Of a stretch of DNA of 64,000 nucleotides, positions 1-7,496 are shown piece after piece. The notes beneath the pieces were generated by a model, which did not search any database, was not told the origin of the DNA, and saw nothing but the letters and a program-made list of their open reading frames with translations. Numbering within the stretch: position 1 is the stretch's first letter; the number at the start of each line of letters is the position of its first letter. The stretch is taken from assembly GCF_004004555.2 (NCBI RefSeq), contig NZ_SACP01000033.1, positions 1 through 64,000 on the forward strand, in the 5' to 3' direction. Made by a program: the position numbers and the translations under genes. This DNA comes from Methylobacterium oryzihabitans (GTDB lineage: Bacteria; Pseudomonadota; Alphaproteobacteria; Rhizobiales; Beijerinckiaceae).

Positions 1-966
1 GACCCGGGCCGCCTCGTCGCCGGCGTAGAACCGCGCCTGCGCCTGCCGGCTCGCGTCGATCGCGGCGATGCGCGAGGGACGCGGCGCCAGCGCCTCGGCG
101 GCGAGGCCCAGCGCCGCCGGCAACGCCACCGTGAGGCCGGCCCAGGCGAGGACGAGCACCGCGAGCGCCGCGACCGCCCCGCGCCACAGGCTCACCGCCA
201 GCGCGCACAGCGCCACCCACAGGCCGACATAGGCGGCGAGGGAGGCGGCGAGCAGCGCCAGGGTGGCGCCCCACCCGGCGAACGGCGGCAGGTCGCCGAA
301 CAGGCCGAGCGCCAGGGCGGTTTCGCCGAGCACGGCCGCGACCATCACCAGGGCGGCGGCGCCGAACTTCGCCCCTGCCACCGCCCGCGGGCCGACCGGC
401 TGGGCCGCGATCAGCCGCAGCAGGCCGGAATCCTGCTCGGCGGCGAGGCGGGTGCCGGCGAGGGCGATCACCGCCAGCGGCACCAGGGCGACCAGCACGA
501 AGGCGAGGTCGAACGGGCCGAGCCGGAGGGCCGCGACCGCGCCGGGCTCGTAGGCGGTGTCGTCGAACACCGTGCTGAAGCCGAAGCCGACCCGGATCAG
601 CCCCGGCTGCACGTCGGACTGGCCGGTGGCGAGGCCGGCGAGCGGCGTCGGCGGCTTGACCGCGTGGCTGACCAGGAACTGGGTCATGTAGCCGAAGGCG
701 TGGGTCGGATCCTGCCAGTAGTTCACCGTGACCGGGGTCGGGCGGGCGTAGCGGAGATGCGCCGCGCGCGCCTCGCGCACCGCCCGCGCCTCGTCCTGCG
801 CCGCCCGCGCCAGGGCGGCGCGCTCGGCCTCGACCCGGACGGCGCCGGTGCGGGCGCCGACGCACAGGGCGACCAGAAGGGCGGCGAGGATCGCCCAGGT
901 CAGGCGCTCGCGCAGGATCAGCCGGGTCTCGGCGGCGAGCAGGCGCGGGAAGCGGGCGGGACTCAC
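1..966 (-). CDS. ABC-2/DUF3526-type transporter permease, C-terminal end cut by window edge
   Basis: Inner-membrane permease of an ABC exporter; 322 residues are visible and the C-terminus lies beyond base 1. The GTG start overlaps the stop of the preceding permease gene (GTGA), so the two are translationally coupled. A first membrane helix at about residues 23-38 is followed by an outward loop of about 110 residues (with NYWQDPTHAF near 82-91) and then a bundle of helices from residue 153 on. Helix, large loop, helical bundle is the layout of the paired permeases assigned to ABC-2/DUF3526. Last visible gene of the riboswitch-led operon with the TonB receptor. The exported substrate cannot be told from sequence. 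Confidence 0.8.
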   Translation of the reverse strand, partial: MSPARFPRLLAAETRLILRERLTWAILAALLVALCVGARTGAVRVEAERAALARAAQDEARAVREARAAHLRYARPTPVTVNYWQDPTHAFGYMTQFLVSHAVKPPTPLAGLATGQSDVQPGLIRVGFGFSTVFDDTAYEPGAVAALRLGPFDLAFVLVALVPLAVIALAGTRLAAEQDSGLLRLIAAQPVGPRAVAGAKFGAAALVMVAAVLGETALALGLFGDLPPFAGWGATLALLAASLAAYVGLWVALCALAVSLWRGAVAALAVLVLAWAGLTVALPAALGLAAEALAPRPSRIAAIDASRQAQARFYAGDEAARV

Positions 967-2357
967 GGCGTCAGCCTCCGGACCAGCGGTACGGCGAGGC
1001 CCGCGAGGACCGCGAGCCACAAGGCCAGGATCGCGGCCGGCACGGCGGCGTCGGCCAGCGAGCGGGCGAGCGGCAGCGGCGCGGGATCGAAGGGCGGCAC
1101 CGCCCGCCATAGCGCTGGGTCGGCGATCAGCAGGCGGCCGCCGCGCTGCGGGTTGTCGCGGATCTCGGCGTTCATCCGCTCGGAGATGCCGCGCCGGTAA
1201 GCCTCCGCCGCCCAGACGAAATGGGCGTGCTGGGCGAAGTCGGTGCCGGCGAGAGTCTGGGACAGGACCTGGAGCGCGAGGCGCGGCGAGAGCAGCCCGG
1301 CCCGGGCGAGCGCGGCGTCGCGGGCCGCGAGGCCGGCGAAGAAGGCGCCGAACTCCCGGTCGTAGACCGCGACGTTGTGACTCTCGTTCTCGCTCATCAT
1401 CAGCCCGCGCAGGTCGACCGGCAACTCGTCGGGATCCTGCACGCCGTAGCGCTCCAGCACCTCGCGGGCGCGGGAATCGCTCGCTTCGGCGGTGCGGTGG
1501 GCGCGGAACGTCGTCTCGATGCGCGCCCGCGTCTCGCCGTAGGTCGGGGCCGGAACCGCCGCCTCGACGCCCGCGGTGACGAGCCGCGGCATCGCCACGC
1601 AGAGCACGGCCCAGACCACCAGGGAGGCCGCGAGCGCCCCGCGGGCGGTGCGGGCGATCAGCGACAGCAGCATCGCCAGCAGCAGGAAGGCGGCGGCGTA
1701 GGCGACCTGCGCGGCGACCCAGGCGAGGAGCCGCGGCCCGGCCTGCCAGCCCGGCGCGCCGAGCTGCGCGGCGGCGGGCCCGCCGAGCGCGAGGAGCGGC
1801 AGCCCGACCACCGCGGCGGTGGCGACGAGGAGCGCGGCGAAACGCCCGGCGAAGAGCCGCCCGGGCGCGGCGCCGTTGCCGAGGGCGAGGCGCAGGGTGC
1901 CGCGCTCGCGGTCGGCGGCGAAGGCCGAGAAGCCGAGCAGGATCGCGGCGAGCGGCACCACGAGCTGCACGATGTCGGCCGGGCTCGACAGGCCGGCCCG
2001 GGCAAGCGGCCCGGCATCCTGCACCGCGCGGTAGACCGCATCGTTGAACAGGTGCGCCTCCACCCGGACCATCCGGCCGGTATAGGGCTCGGTGCCGGGG
2101 TCGAGCACCGCGAGCGGCGCCGAGGGGCGAAACACCCACAGGCCGTAATGGTCGGCCGAGTGCGGGTTCTTCGGGTCCTGGGACAGCCAGCGCTCGCGCT
2201 CGGCGGCGGCGATCCGCTCGGCCTCGCCCTGGTAGCGGGCGGCGTCGCGCCACGTGCCGAGGCCCGCCACCGCCAGGAGCACGACCAGCACGGCGGCGAT
2301 CCAGCGCGGACGCGGGTCGCGGGCCAGCAGCGCGAGTTCCGCCGCGATCCGCCTCAC
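963..2357 (-). CDS. ABC-2/DUF3526-type transporter permease
   Basis: 464-residue inner-membrane permease, partner of the ATPase encoded just upstream and of the permease just downstream. The GTG start overlaps the ATPase stop in a GTGA, and its own TGA overlaps the next GTG. A helix at about residues 17-32 is followed by a soluble segment, then a helical block including LVVPLAAILLGFSAFAADRE, the segment before a conserved D-R-E-G-T-L motif typical of ABC-2 permeases. A second large soluble region (about 260-390) separates the last helices. DUF3526-type permeases usually occur in pairs with one ATPase, as here. Assignment to the family is by layout; the substrate is unknown. Confidence 0.8.
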   Translation of the reverse strand: MRRIAAELALLARDPRPRWIAAVLVVLLAVAGLGTWRDAARYQGEAERIAAAERERWLSQDPKNPHSADHYGLWVFRPSAPLAVLDPGTEPYTGRMVRVEAHLFNDAVYRAVQDAGPLARAGLSSPADIVQLVVPLAAILLGFSAFAADRERGTLRLALGNGAAPGRLFAGRFAALLVATAAVVGLPLLALGGPAAAQLGAPGWQAGPRLLAWVAAQVAYAAAFLLLAMLLSLIARTARGALAASLVVWAVLCVAMPRLVTAGVEAAVPAPTYGETRARIETTFRAHRTAEASDSRAREVLERYGVQDPDELPVDLRGLMMSENESHNVAVYDREFGAFFAGLAARDAALARAGLLSPRLALQVLSQTLAGTDFAQHAHFVWAAEAYRRGISERMNAEIRDNPQRGGRLLIADPALWRAVPPFDPAPLPLARSLADAAVPAAILALWLAVLAGLAVPLVRRLTP

Positions 2358-3088
2358 GCCGCGCCTCCGTCCGCCAGGGTGTCGAGATAGAGCCGCTCCA
2401 GGGCGACGTGGTCGAGGCGGCCGGGGTCGATCTCCTCGACGAGGCGGCCGGCGCGCAGCACGCCGACCCGGTCGGCCATCTCGCGCACCCGGTAAAGGTC
2501 GTGGGTCGCCATCAGCACCGCGGTGCCGCGCCGCGCCGCCGCCCGCACGATGCCCGAGAACTCCGCCGAGGCGGCCGGATCGAGGCCGGAGGTCGGCTCG
2601 TCGAGGAGCAGCAGCCGGGCGCGGCGGGCGAGCGCGACCGCGACGCCGACCTTCTGGCGCATGCCCTTGGAATAGGTTGCGGCCGCCCTCCCCTGCGCCT
2701 CCGCGGCGAGCCCGGCCTCGTCGAGGTGCCGGCGCGCCGCGTCGCGGGACAGGCTCAGGCCGGCGAGCGTCGCGAGGTAGCGCAAGTTCTCGAGGCCGGT
2801 GAGGTTGGGGTAGAGCGCGACCTGCTCGGGAATGGTGGCGGTCTCGGCCCGGGCGGCGACCGGCTCGGTTCCGGCATCGCGTCCGCAGACCAGGACCCGG
2901 CCGGCATCGGCCCGCAGGAAGCCGAGGATCAGGTTGACCGTCGTGGTCTTGCCGGCCCCGTTCGGCCCGAGCAGGGCGAAGACCTCGCCGGCCCGCAGGG
3001 TCAGGTCGAGCCCGTCGAGGGCGAGGCGGTCGCCGAAGCGCACGGTGGCGCCGCGGATCTCCAGGACCGCGTCCGATTCGCCCGCCAT
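2354..3088 (-). CDS. ABC transporter ATP-binding protein (exporter type)
   Basis: 244-residue ATPase that would power the two permeases encoded downstream. Walker A is GPNGAGKT at 41-48, the signature is a degenerate YSKGMRQK at 139-146, and Walker B is LLLLDEPTSGLD at about 159-170, followed by a His switch (ATHD). YSxGMxQK in place of LSGGQ is usual for ABC-2 drug or natural-product exporters (CcmA/NatA group). The ATG overlaps the stop of the TonB receptor (ATGA) and the stop overlaps the GTG of the first permease, so the four genes form one tightly packed transcription unit under the cobalamin riboswitch. Confidence 0.92.
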   Translation of the reverse strand: MAGESDAVLEIRGATVRFGDRLALDGLDLTLRAGEVFALLGPNGAGKTTTVNLILGFLRADAGRVLVCGRDAGTEPVAARAETATIPEQVALYPNLTGLENLRYLATLAGLSLSRDAARRHLDEAGLAAEAQGRAAATYSKGMRQKVGVAVALARRARLLLLDEPTSGLDPAASAEFSGIVRAAARRGTAVLMATHDLYRVREMADRVGVLRAGRLVEEIDPGRLDHVALERLYLDTLADGGAA

Positions 3089-5178
3089 CAGAACCGCACC
3101 GAGACCATGCCGGTGAAGCGGCGCGGCGAGCCCGGAAAGACCCGGAAGGCGTTGAGCGAACTCTCGTAATAGGTGGTGTCGAACAGGTTCTCGACGTTGA
3201 GCGAGAGGCGGATGTTGCCGAGGCGGTAATAGGCCAGGGCGTCGGCCGCGATGTAGCCGGGCAGCGTGAAGCCGTTCGCCGCGTCGCCGGCCCGCTCGCC
3301 GACCGCGCGCACGCCGCCGCCGATCCCGAGCCCCTTCCAGTCGCCGCCCTGGACCTCGTAGACCGCGAGCAGGCTGCCGCTGTGACGCGGCACGTTGATG
3401 AGCGGGGCGCCGACAGGCAGGACATTGTCCTTGGTGATGACCGAATCGGCGAAGACGTAGCCGGCGAGGATCTTCAGTTCCGGCGACAGCGACCCCGTCG
3501 CGGTCAGCTCGACGCCCTGGCTGCGCACGCCGCCCGCCGCCAGCGAGAAGCCGCTGTTGGCCGGATCGGCGGTGAGCACGTTCTGGCGCTCGACCCGGAA
3601 CAGCGCGCCGGTGAGGCCGAGCGCGCCGTCGAACAGGTCGAGCTTGGCGCCGACCTCGTAGCCGAGCCCGGTCTCGGGCGCGAACGGGCCCGACCGCGAG
3701 GCCGCCGCCGCGTCCGGCCCGATATTGGGTCGGAAGCTGGTGCCGACGTTGGTGTAGAGCGAGAGGAACGGCAGCGGCTGGTAGACGAGACCGGCCCGGG
3801 GCGTCGCCGCGGCCCGCGACTGGTCGGTCCGGACCGCGGTGGTGCGCTCGCGGAAATCCTGCTCGAAGACATCGAGCCGCGTGCCGATCAGCGCCTTCCA
3901 TTCCGGGCCGAGCACGATCTGGTCCTGGGCGTAGAGGGCGGTGTTGGTGATCGTCTCGATGTTGTTGGTCTGGCGCGCCAGCGGTGGGCGGGCCTGTCCG
4001 TAGACCGGATCATAGATGTCGAGGGCGTAGGGATCGCGGTTGAAATTGGAGCGGATGAGCTGGGCGCGGCTGTCGGTGCTCTCGCGCTCGACGCCGAGCA
4101 GCAGGGTGTGGCCGAACCCGGCGGTGTCGAAGCGCCCGACCACCTCGGCCTGCCCGATCGCCACGTCCCACTGGTAGTCGCGGACGTTGCGGTCGCGGAT
4201 CACGGTGCGCAGGTCGGAGCGCAGGCCGCGCACCTCGGCGGCCTCGCCCTGCAGCGCGCCGGTGCTGAAATGGGTGGCGAACCGCATCTGCCAGTCGGCG
4301 TTGAAGCGGTGGTCGACCCGCACCTGCATCGTGTCGGAGGATTGCGCGATGCTCTGCCCCGGCTCGCCGAGGAAGCGCGAGATCGGCAGCAGGCCGAGGC
4401 GGCCGTTGATCGCGATCACGCCGCGGTCGAACACGACGCGGTTGCGCAGGAACTCGGTCTCGACCGTGATCCGGGTGTCGGGCGTGACCTGCCAGCTCAC
4501 GACCGGCGCGACGAGGAGCCGGTCGCTGTCCACGAAATCGCGGAAGCTGCCCGCCCCCTGGGCGGCGAGGTTGAACCGGTAGAGCAGCGTGCCCTCCTCG
4601 TTGAGGGCGCCGCCGGCATCGATCGTCCCCCGGGTCAGGCCGAACGAGTCGACCTGGTTGCCGAACTCGACGAAGCGCTCGGCGGTCGGCTGCTTGGTGA
4701 TGATGTTGACGAGGCCGCCGGGGTCGCTGCGCCCGAACAGGCCGCCGCCGGGCCCTTTCAGCACCTCGATCCGCTCGACGTTCTGGGTGTCGGGCGGGGG
4801 CGGATAGCCGCGGTTGAGCGGAAAGCCGTTCTTGTAGATCTCCGAGGTGGTCACGCCGCGGATCGCGTAGCTGAAGATCGTCAGGCCGCCGAAGTTGTTC
4901 TGCTGCGCCACCCCCGGCGTGTAGGCGAACACCCGGTCGACCCGGGTGGCGGCGAGGTCGGTGACGACCTCCCGCGAGGCCACCGTCACGACCTGCGGCA
5001 CGTCGCGCTGGGGCGTGTCGGTCTTCGTGCTGCTGACCGCCCGGTCGGCGCGGAAGCCCGGGGTCGGGCCGATCAGCCCGATCGTGCCCGCGGCGGCCGT
5101 GGCCGCCGCCGCGAGCGCCACGCGCGGGCCGCGGCGCGGGCTGCGCGGATCGGCCGGGGCCAGACGGGGGCGGTGCAT
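3088..5178 (-). CDS. TonB-dependent siderophore-type receptor
   Basis: 696-residue outer-membrane receptor. An Arg-rich N-terminus followed by an Ala-rich helix (about 19-38) is the signal peptide; the plug domain follows (about 55-170, with RVFAYTPGVAQQNNFGGL and VERIEVLKGPGGGLFGRSDP, the usual RIEVLKGP..LYG..DPGG plug motif) and then a beta-barrel ending in a terminal Phe (MVSVRF). It groups by motif with FhuE/FpvA-like siderophore receptors rather than with the shorter BtuB. No N-terminal FecA-type signalling domain is seen. The reading frame stays open far upstream; this ATG is chosen because the signal peptide follows it and the riboswitch lies upstream. First gene of an operon with an ABC exporter. 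Ligand could be a corrinoid, a cobalt/iron chelate or a siderophore. Confidence 0.85.
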   Translation of the reverse strand: MHRPRLAPADPRSPRRGPRVALAAAATAAAGTIGLIGPTPGFRADRAVSSTKTDTPQRDVPQVVTVASREVVTDLAATRVDRVFAYTPGVAQQNNFGGLTIFSYAIRGVTTSEIYKNGFPLNRGYPPPPDTQNVERIEVLKGPGGGLFGRSDPGGLVNIITKQPTAERFVEFGNQVDSFGLTRGTIDAGGALNEEGTLLYRFNLAAQGAGSFRDFVDSDRLLVAPVVSWQVTPDTRITVETEFLRNRVVFDRGVIAINGRLGLLPISRFLGEPGQSIAQSSDTMQVRVDHRFNADWQMRFATHFSTGALQGEAAEVRGLRSDLRTVIRDRNVRDYQWDVAIGQAEVVGRFDTAGFGHTLLLGVERESTDSRAQLIRSNFNRDPYALDIYDPVYGQARPPLARQTNNIETITNTALYAQDQIVLGPEWKALIGTRLDVFEQDFRERTTAVRTDQSRAAATPRAGLVYQPLPFLSLYTNVGTSFRPNIGPDAAAASRSGPFAPETGLGYEVGAKLDLFDGALGLTGALFRVERQNVLTADPANSGFSLAAGGVRSQGVELTATGSLSPELKILAGYVFADSVITKDNVLPVGAPLINVPRHSGSLLAVYEVQGGDWKGLGIGGGVRAVGERAGDAANGFTLPGYIAADALAYYRLGNIRLSLNVENLFDTTYYESSLNAFRVFPGSPRRFTGMVSVRF

Positions 5179-5295
5179 CACGGGCGCGCTCTCGGTTGCC
5201 GGGCCGGAGCCGGGCGGAGGCGCGAGCGGGCCGGCGCGAGGCCGCGCCGCTCCGATCCTGCGCTCCGCCGGGACACCCCGCCCGCGGGACGTGTT

Positions 5296-5482
5296 CGTGC
5301 CGAGGCAGGTCTCCTGGCTCGCGGGTCTCGGATCCTGCCTGGCCTTCCCGGTGCAAAGCACCAGTGACCCTGGACGACAGGACCTCACCGCCGACAGTTG
5401 CGGGGGCAGCTTCGGCTTCGCTCCGGGGAGCCCACCGAATTCCCTCTTAGCCGGCGGGTGCGTGCCCACCGGAACCTCGACG
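5296..5482 (-). promoter_or_regulatory. Cobalamin riboswitch (B12 element)
   Basis: The minus strand carries all the sequence hallmarks of the adenosylcobalamin aptamer in the right order: a GGGAATTCGGTG start, GCCCCCGCAACTGT (5394-5407), GTCACTGG (5361-5368), GGGAAGGC (5342-5349) and the B12 box GAGCCAGGAGACCTGCC (5304-5320). It ends about 120 bases before the TonB receptor ATG, in a G+C-rich leader able to form several hairpins, so control by termination or by hiding the start region is likely. Ligand binding normally represses the downstream genes. The remaining 5483-5691, up to the HNH gene, shows nothing I recognise apart from the presumed promoter. Confidence 0.93.
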
Positions 5483-5691
5483 CCGGGATCATCGCGGCGC
5501 GCCGGACGGGCGTCAATCTCGCGGCAGCGATATGAAACATTGTTACAATCGCTGTGTCCGCGGGAGCACAGCGCGGCCGGATCGGGCCGCCGCGTGCGAT
5601 CGAGGGAGCCGGCAGGACTACGAGCTGGCTCCGCCAGCCTGCGCGGAAACGGATGGCCATTCCGACCCGCCGGGCGTAGCGTGGCCATACC

Positions 5692-6123
5692 GTGCCGATC
5701 CGCCCCGAACACCGCCACTTCTACCCGATCGACTGGCCCCAACTCTCGCAGGAGATCCGGTTCGGCCGGGCCGGCGGGCGCTGCGAGGGCTGCGGCCGTC
5801 CGCACGGGCGGGTCGTCGTCTGCCTCGAGGACGGCACGTGGCACGATGCGGAGTCCGGCATCTGGCGCGACGGGCGCGGCCGCAGGCTGCGGCGACCGCC
5901 CGCACTGCCGGTCCTCGCCGGCGCCCGGCTGACCGTGCCGATCCTCGCCACGTGCCACCGCGAGCACGACACCAGCCGCAACGGCGACCGCGATCTCGCG
6001 GCGTGGTGCCAGCGCTGCCACTTGATCCACGACCGGCCCGAGCACCTGCGCCGGCGGCGCCTCACCTATCTGCGCCGGAAAGCGCTCGGCGACCTTTTCC
6101 TCGGTCCGTACCCGCGCTCGTAG
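5692..6123 (+). CDS. HNH-nuclease-like zinc-binding protein
   Basis: 143-residue basic protein. It has CxxC at 31-34, a second CxxC at 106-109 and a His/Asn-rich core, CHREHDTSRNGD at 88-99 followed by WCQRCHLIHD at 105-114, which resembles the HNH fold with two structural Cys pairs. The GTG start follows a short leader without a strong ribosome-binding site. It stands alone between the riboswitch leader (divergent) and the convergent response regulator, with 30 bases to the latter. Stand-alone small HNH-like proteins are common in alphaproteobacterial genomes and are mostly uncharacterised; nuclease activity is only inferred. Confidence 0.7.
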   Translation: MPIRPEHRHFYPIDWPQLSQEIRFGRAGGRCEGCGRPHGRVVVCLEDGTWHDAESGIWRDGRGRRLRRPPALPVLAGARLTVPILATCHREHDTSRNGDRDLAAWCQRCHLIHDRPEHLRRRRLTYLRRKALGDLFLGPYPRS

Positions 6124-6153
6124 AAGGCTGAGTCCGCAACGGCACCCTGACGA

Positions 6154-7491
6154 TCACCCGGCGAAGTCCCCCCGGCTCAGGCCGTGGCGCTGCATCTTCT
6201 CGTTGAGGGTGCGGCGCGGCAGGTCGAGCAGGCGCATCGCCTCGGCGACGTTGCCCTGCGCCTGCCGGAGGGCCTGCCGGATCAGGTCGCGCTCGAACGC
6301 CTCGACCCGGGCCGCGAGCGGCTGCACGTCGGAGGTGGCCTCGGGCTCGCCGCCGTGCCGGTCGAGGCCGAAGGCGTAGCGTTCGGCGGCGTTGCGCAGT
6401 TCGCGCACGTTGCCGGGCCAGGGGCGTTCCAGAAGATCCTGCACGAGGCGGGCGCCGAGCGGGCGCATCGTCCGGCCATGGGCCTCGGCGGCGCGGGCGG
6501 CGAAGTGCTCGAACAGCAGCGGGATGTCCTCGCGCCGGTCGCGCAGGGGCGGGATGTGCAGTTCGGCGACGCCGAGGCGGTAGTACAGGTCGGGACGGAA
6601 CCGGCCGCTCTCGGCATGGGCGCGCAGGTCGACCTTGCTGGCGCACAGGGTGCGCAGGTCGGCCGCCACCGGATCGTTGGCGCCGAGCCGCTCGAGGCTG
6701 CGCTCCTGCAGCACCCGCAGCAGCGTCACCTGGCCGGAGAGCGGCATCGCCTCGATCTCGTCGAGGAACAGCGTGCCGCGATGGGCGTGTTCGAGCTTGC
6801 CGATCCGGCGCTTGAGCGCCCCCGTGAACGCGCCGGCCTCGTGGCCGAACAGCTCGCTCTCGATCATCGTGTCGGGGATGGCGCCGCAATTGACCGCGAC
6901 GAAGCGGGCGTCGCGCCGGGCCGAGAAGGCGTGCAGGCACTGCGCCACCAGTTCCTTGCCCGATCCGGTCTCGCCGTTGATGACGACGTTGACCGGGGTG
7001 GCGGCGAGGTCGAGCACCTCGCGGCGCAGACGCTCCATCGCCCGCGAGGTGCCGATCAGGCGGCCCTCGATGTCCCGGCTGTCGGCGGCCGCGTGCAGGC
7101 TGCGCAGGCGCAGGGTGAGATGACGCTTCTCGCAGGCGCGGCCGATCGCGTCGGCGAGGCGCTCGGGCACGAACGGCTTCTCGATGAAGTCGTAGGCGCC
7201 GCGCCGCATCGCCTCGACCGCCATCGCCACGTCACCGTGGCCGGTGACGAGCACGACCGGCAGGTCGGGGTCGCGGGCGAGCGCCCGCTCCAGCACCGCG
7301 AGCCCGTCGATGCGCGGCATGCGCATGTCGGTGACCAGGATGCCGGGGAACCTGTCGTCGATCGCCGCGAGGGCCGCCTCCGGCGCCTCGAAGGTCTCGA
7401 CCTCGTAGCCCGCGAGGGTCAGCCACTGGTCGAGCGCCTCGCGCACCGTCTCCTCGTCGTCGACGAACAGGACCCGGGTCGCCCGCCCCAT
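6154..7491 (-). CDS. Sigma-54-dependent response regulator, DctD-like
   Basis: 445-residue NtrC-family activator. The receiver domain (1-120) has the phosphorylated Asp at 55 and the switch Lys at 105; the AAA+ domain has Walker A GETGSGKE at 173-180, the sigma-54 contact loop GAFTGA at 220-225 and Walker B LFLDEIE at 241-247; the C-terminus ends in a Fis-type helix-turn-helix (NVAEAMRLLDLPRRTLNEK). ATG at 7491 is preferred over a GTG at 7500 because GGAGG lies ten bases ahead of it. Paired with the histidine kinase upstream and placed at the end of the operon of the transporter it probably controls; a sigma-54 promoter precedes that operon. Confidence 0.93.
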   Translation of the reverse strand: MGRATRVLFVDDEETVREALDQWLTLAGYEVETFEAPEAALAAIDDRFPGILVTDMRMPRIDGLAVLERALARDPDLPVVLVTGHGDVAMAVEAMRRGAYDFIEKPFVPERLADAIGRACEKRHLTLRLRSLHAAADSRDIEGRLIGTSRAMERLRREVLDLAATPVNVVINGETGSGKELVAQCLHAFSARRDARFVAVNCGAIPDTMIESELFGHEAGAFTGALKRRIGKLEHAHRGTLFLDEIEAMPLSGQVTLLRVLQERSLERLGANDPVAADLRTLCASKVDLRAHAESGRFRPDLYYRLGVAELHIPPLRDRREDIPLLFEHFAARAAEAHGRTMRPLGARLVQDLLERPWPGNVRELRNAAERYAFGLDRHGGEPEATSDVQPLAARVEAFERDLIRQALRQAQGNVAEAMRLLDLPRRTLNEKMQRHGLSRGDFAG

Positions 7492-7496
7492 CGCGC

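Noticed and set aside
2358..3425. Extension of the permease frame to 3425
   Set aside because: That part overlaps the ATPase gene in another frame; the ATPase has all its motifs and a GTGA junction marks the permease start.
5179..6045. N-terminal extension of the TonB receptor frame by some 290 codons
   Set aside because: The extension runs through the cobalamin riboswitch and the HNH gene; the signal peptide begins at the ATG at 5178.
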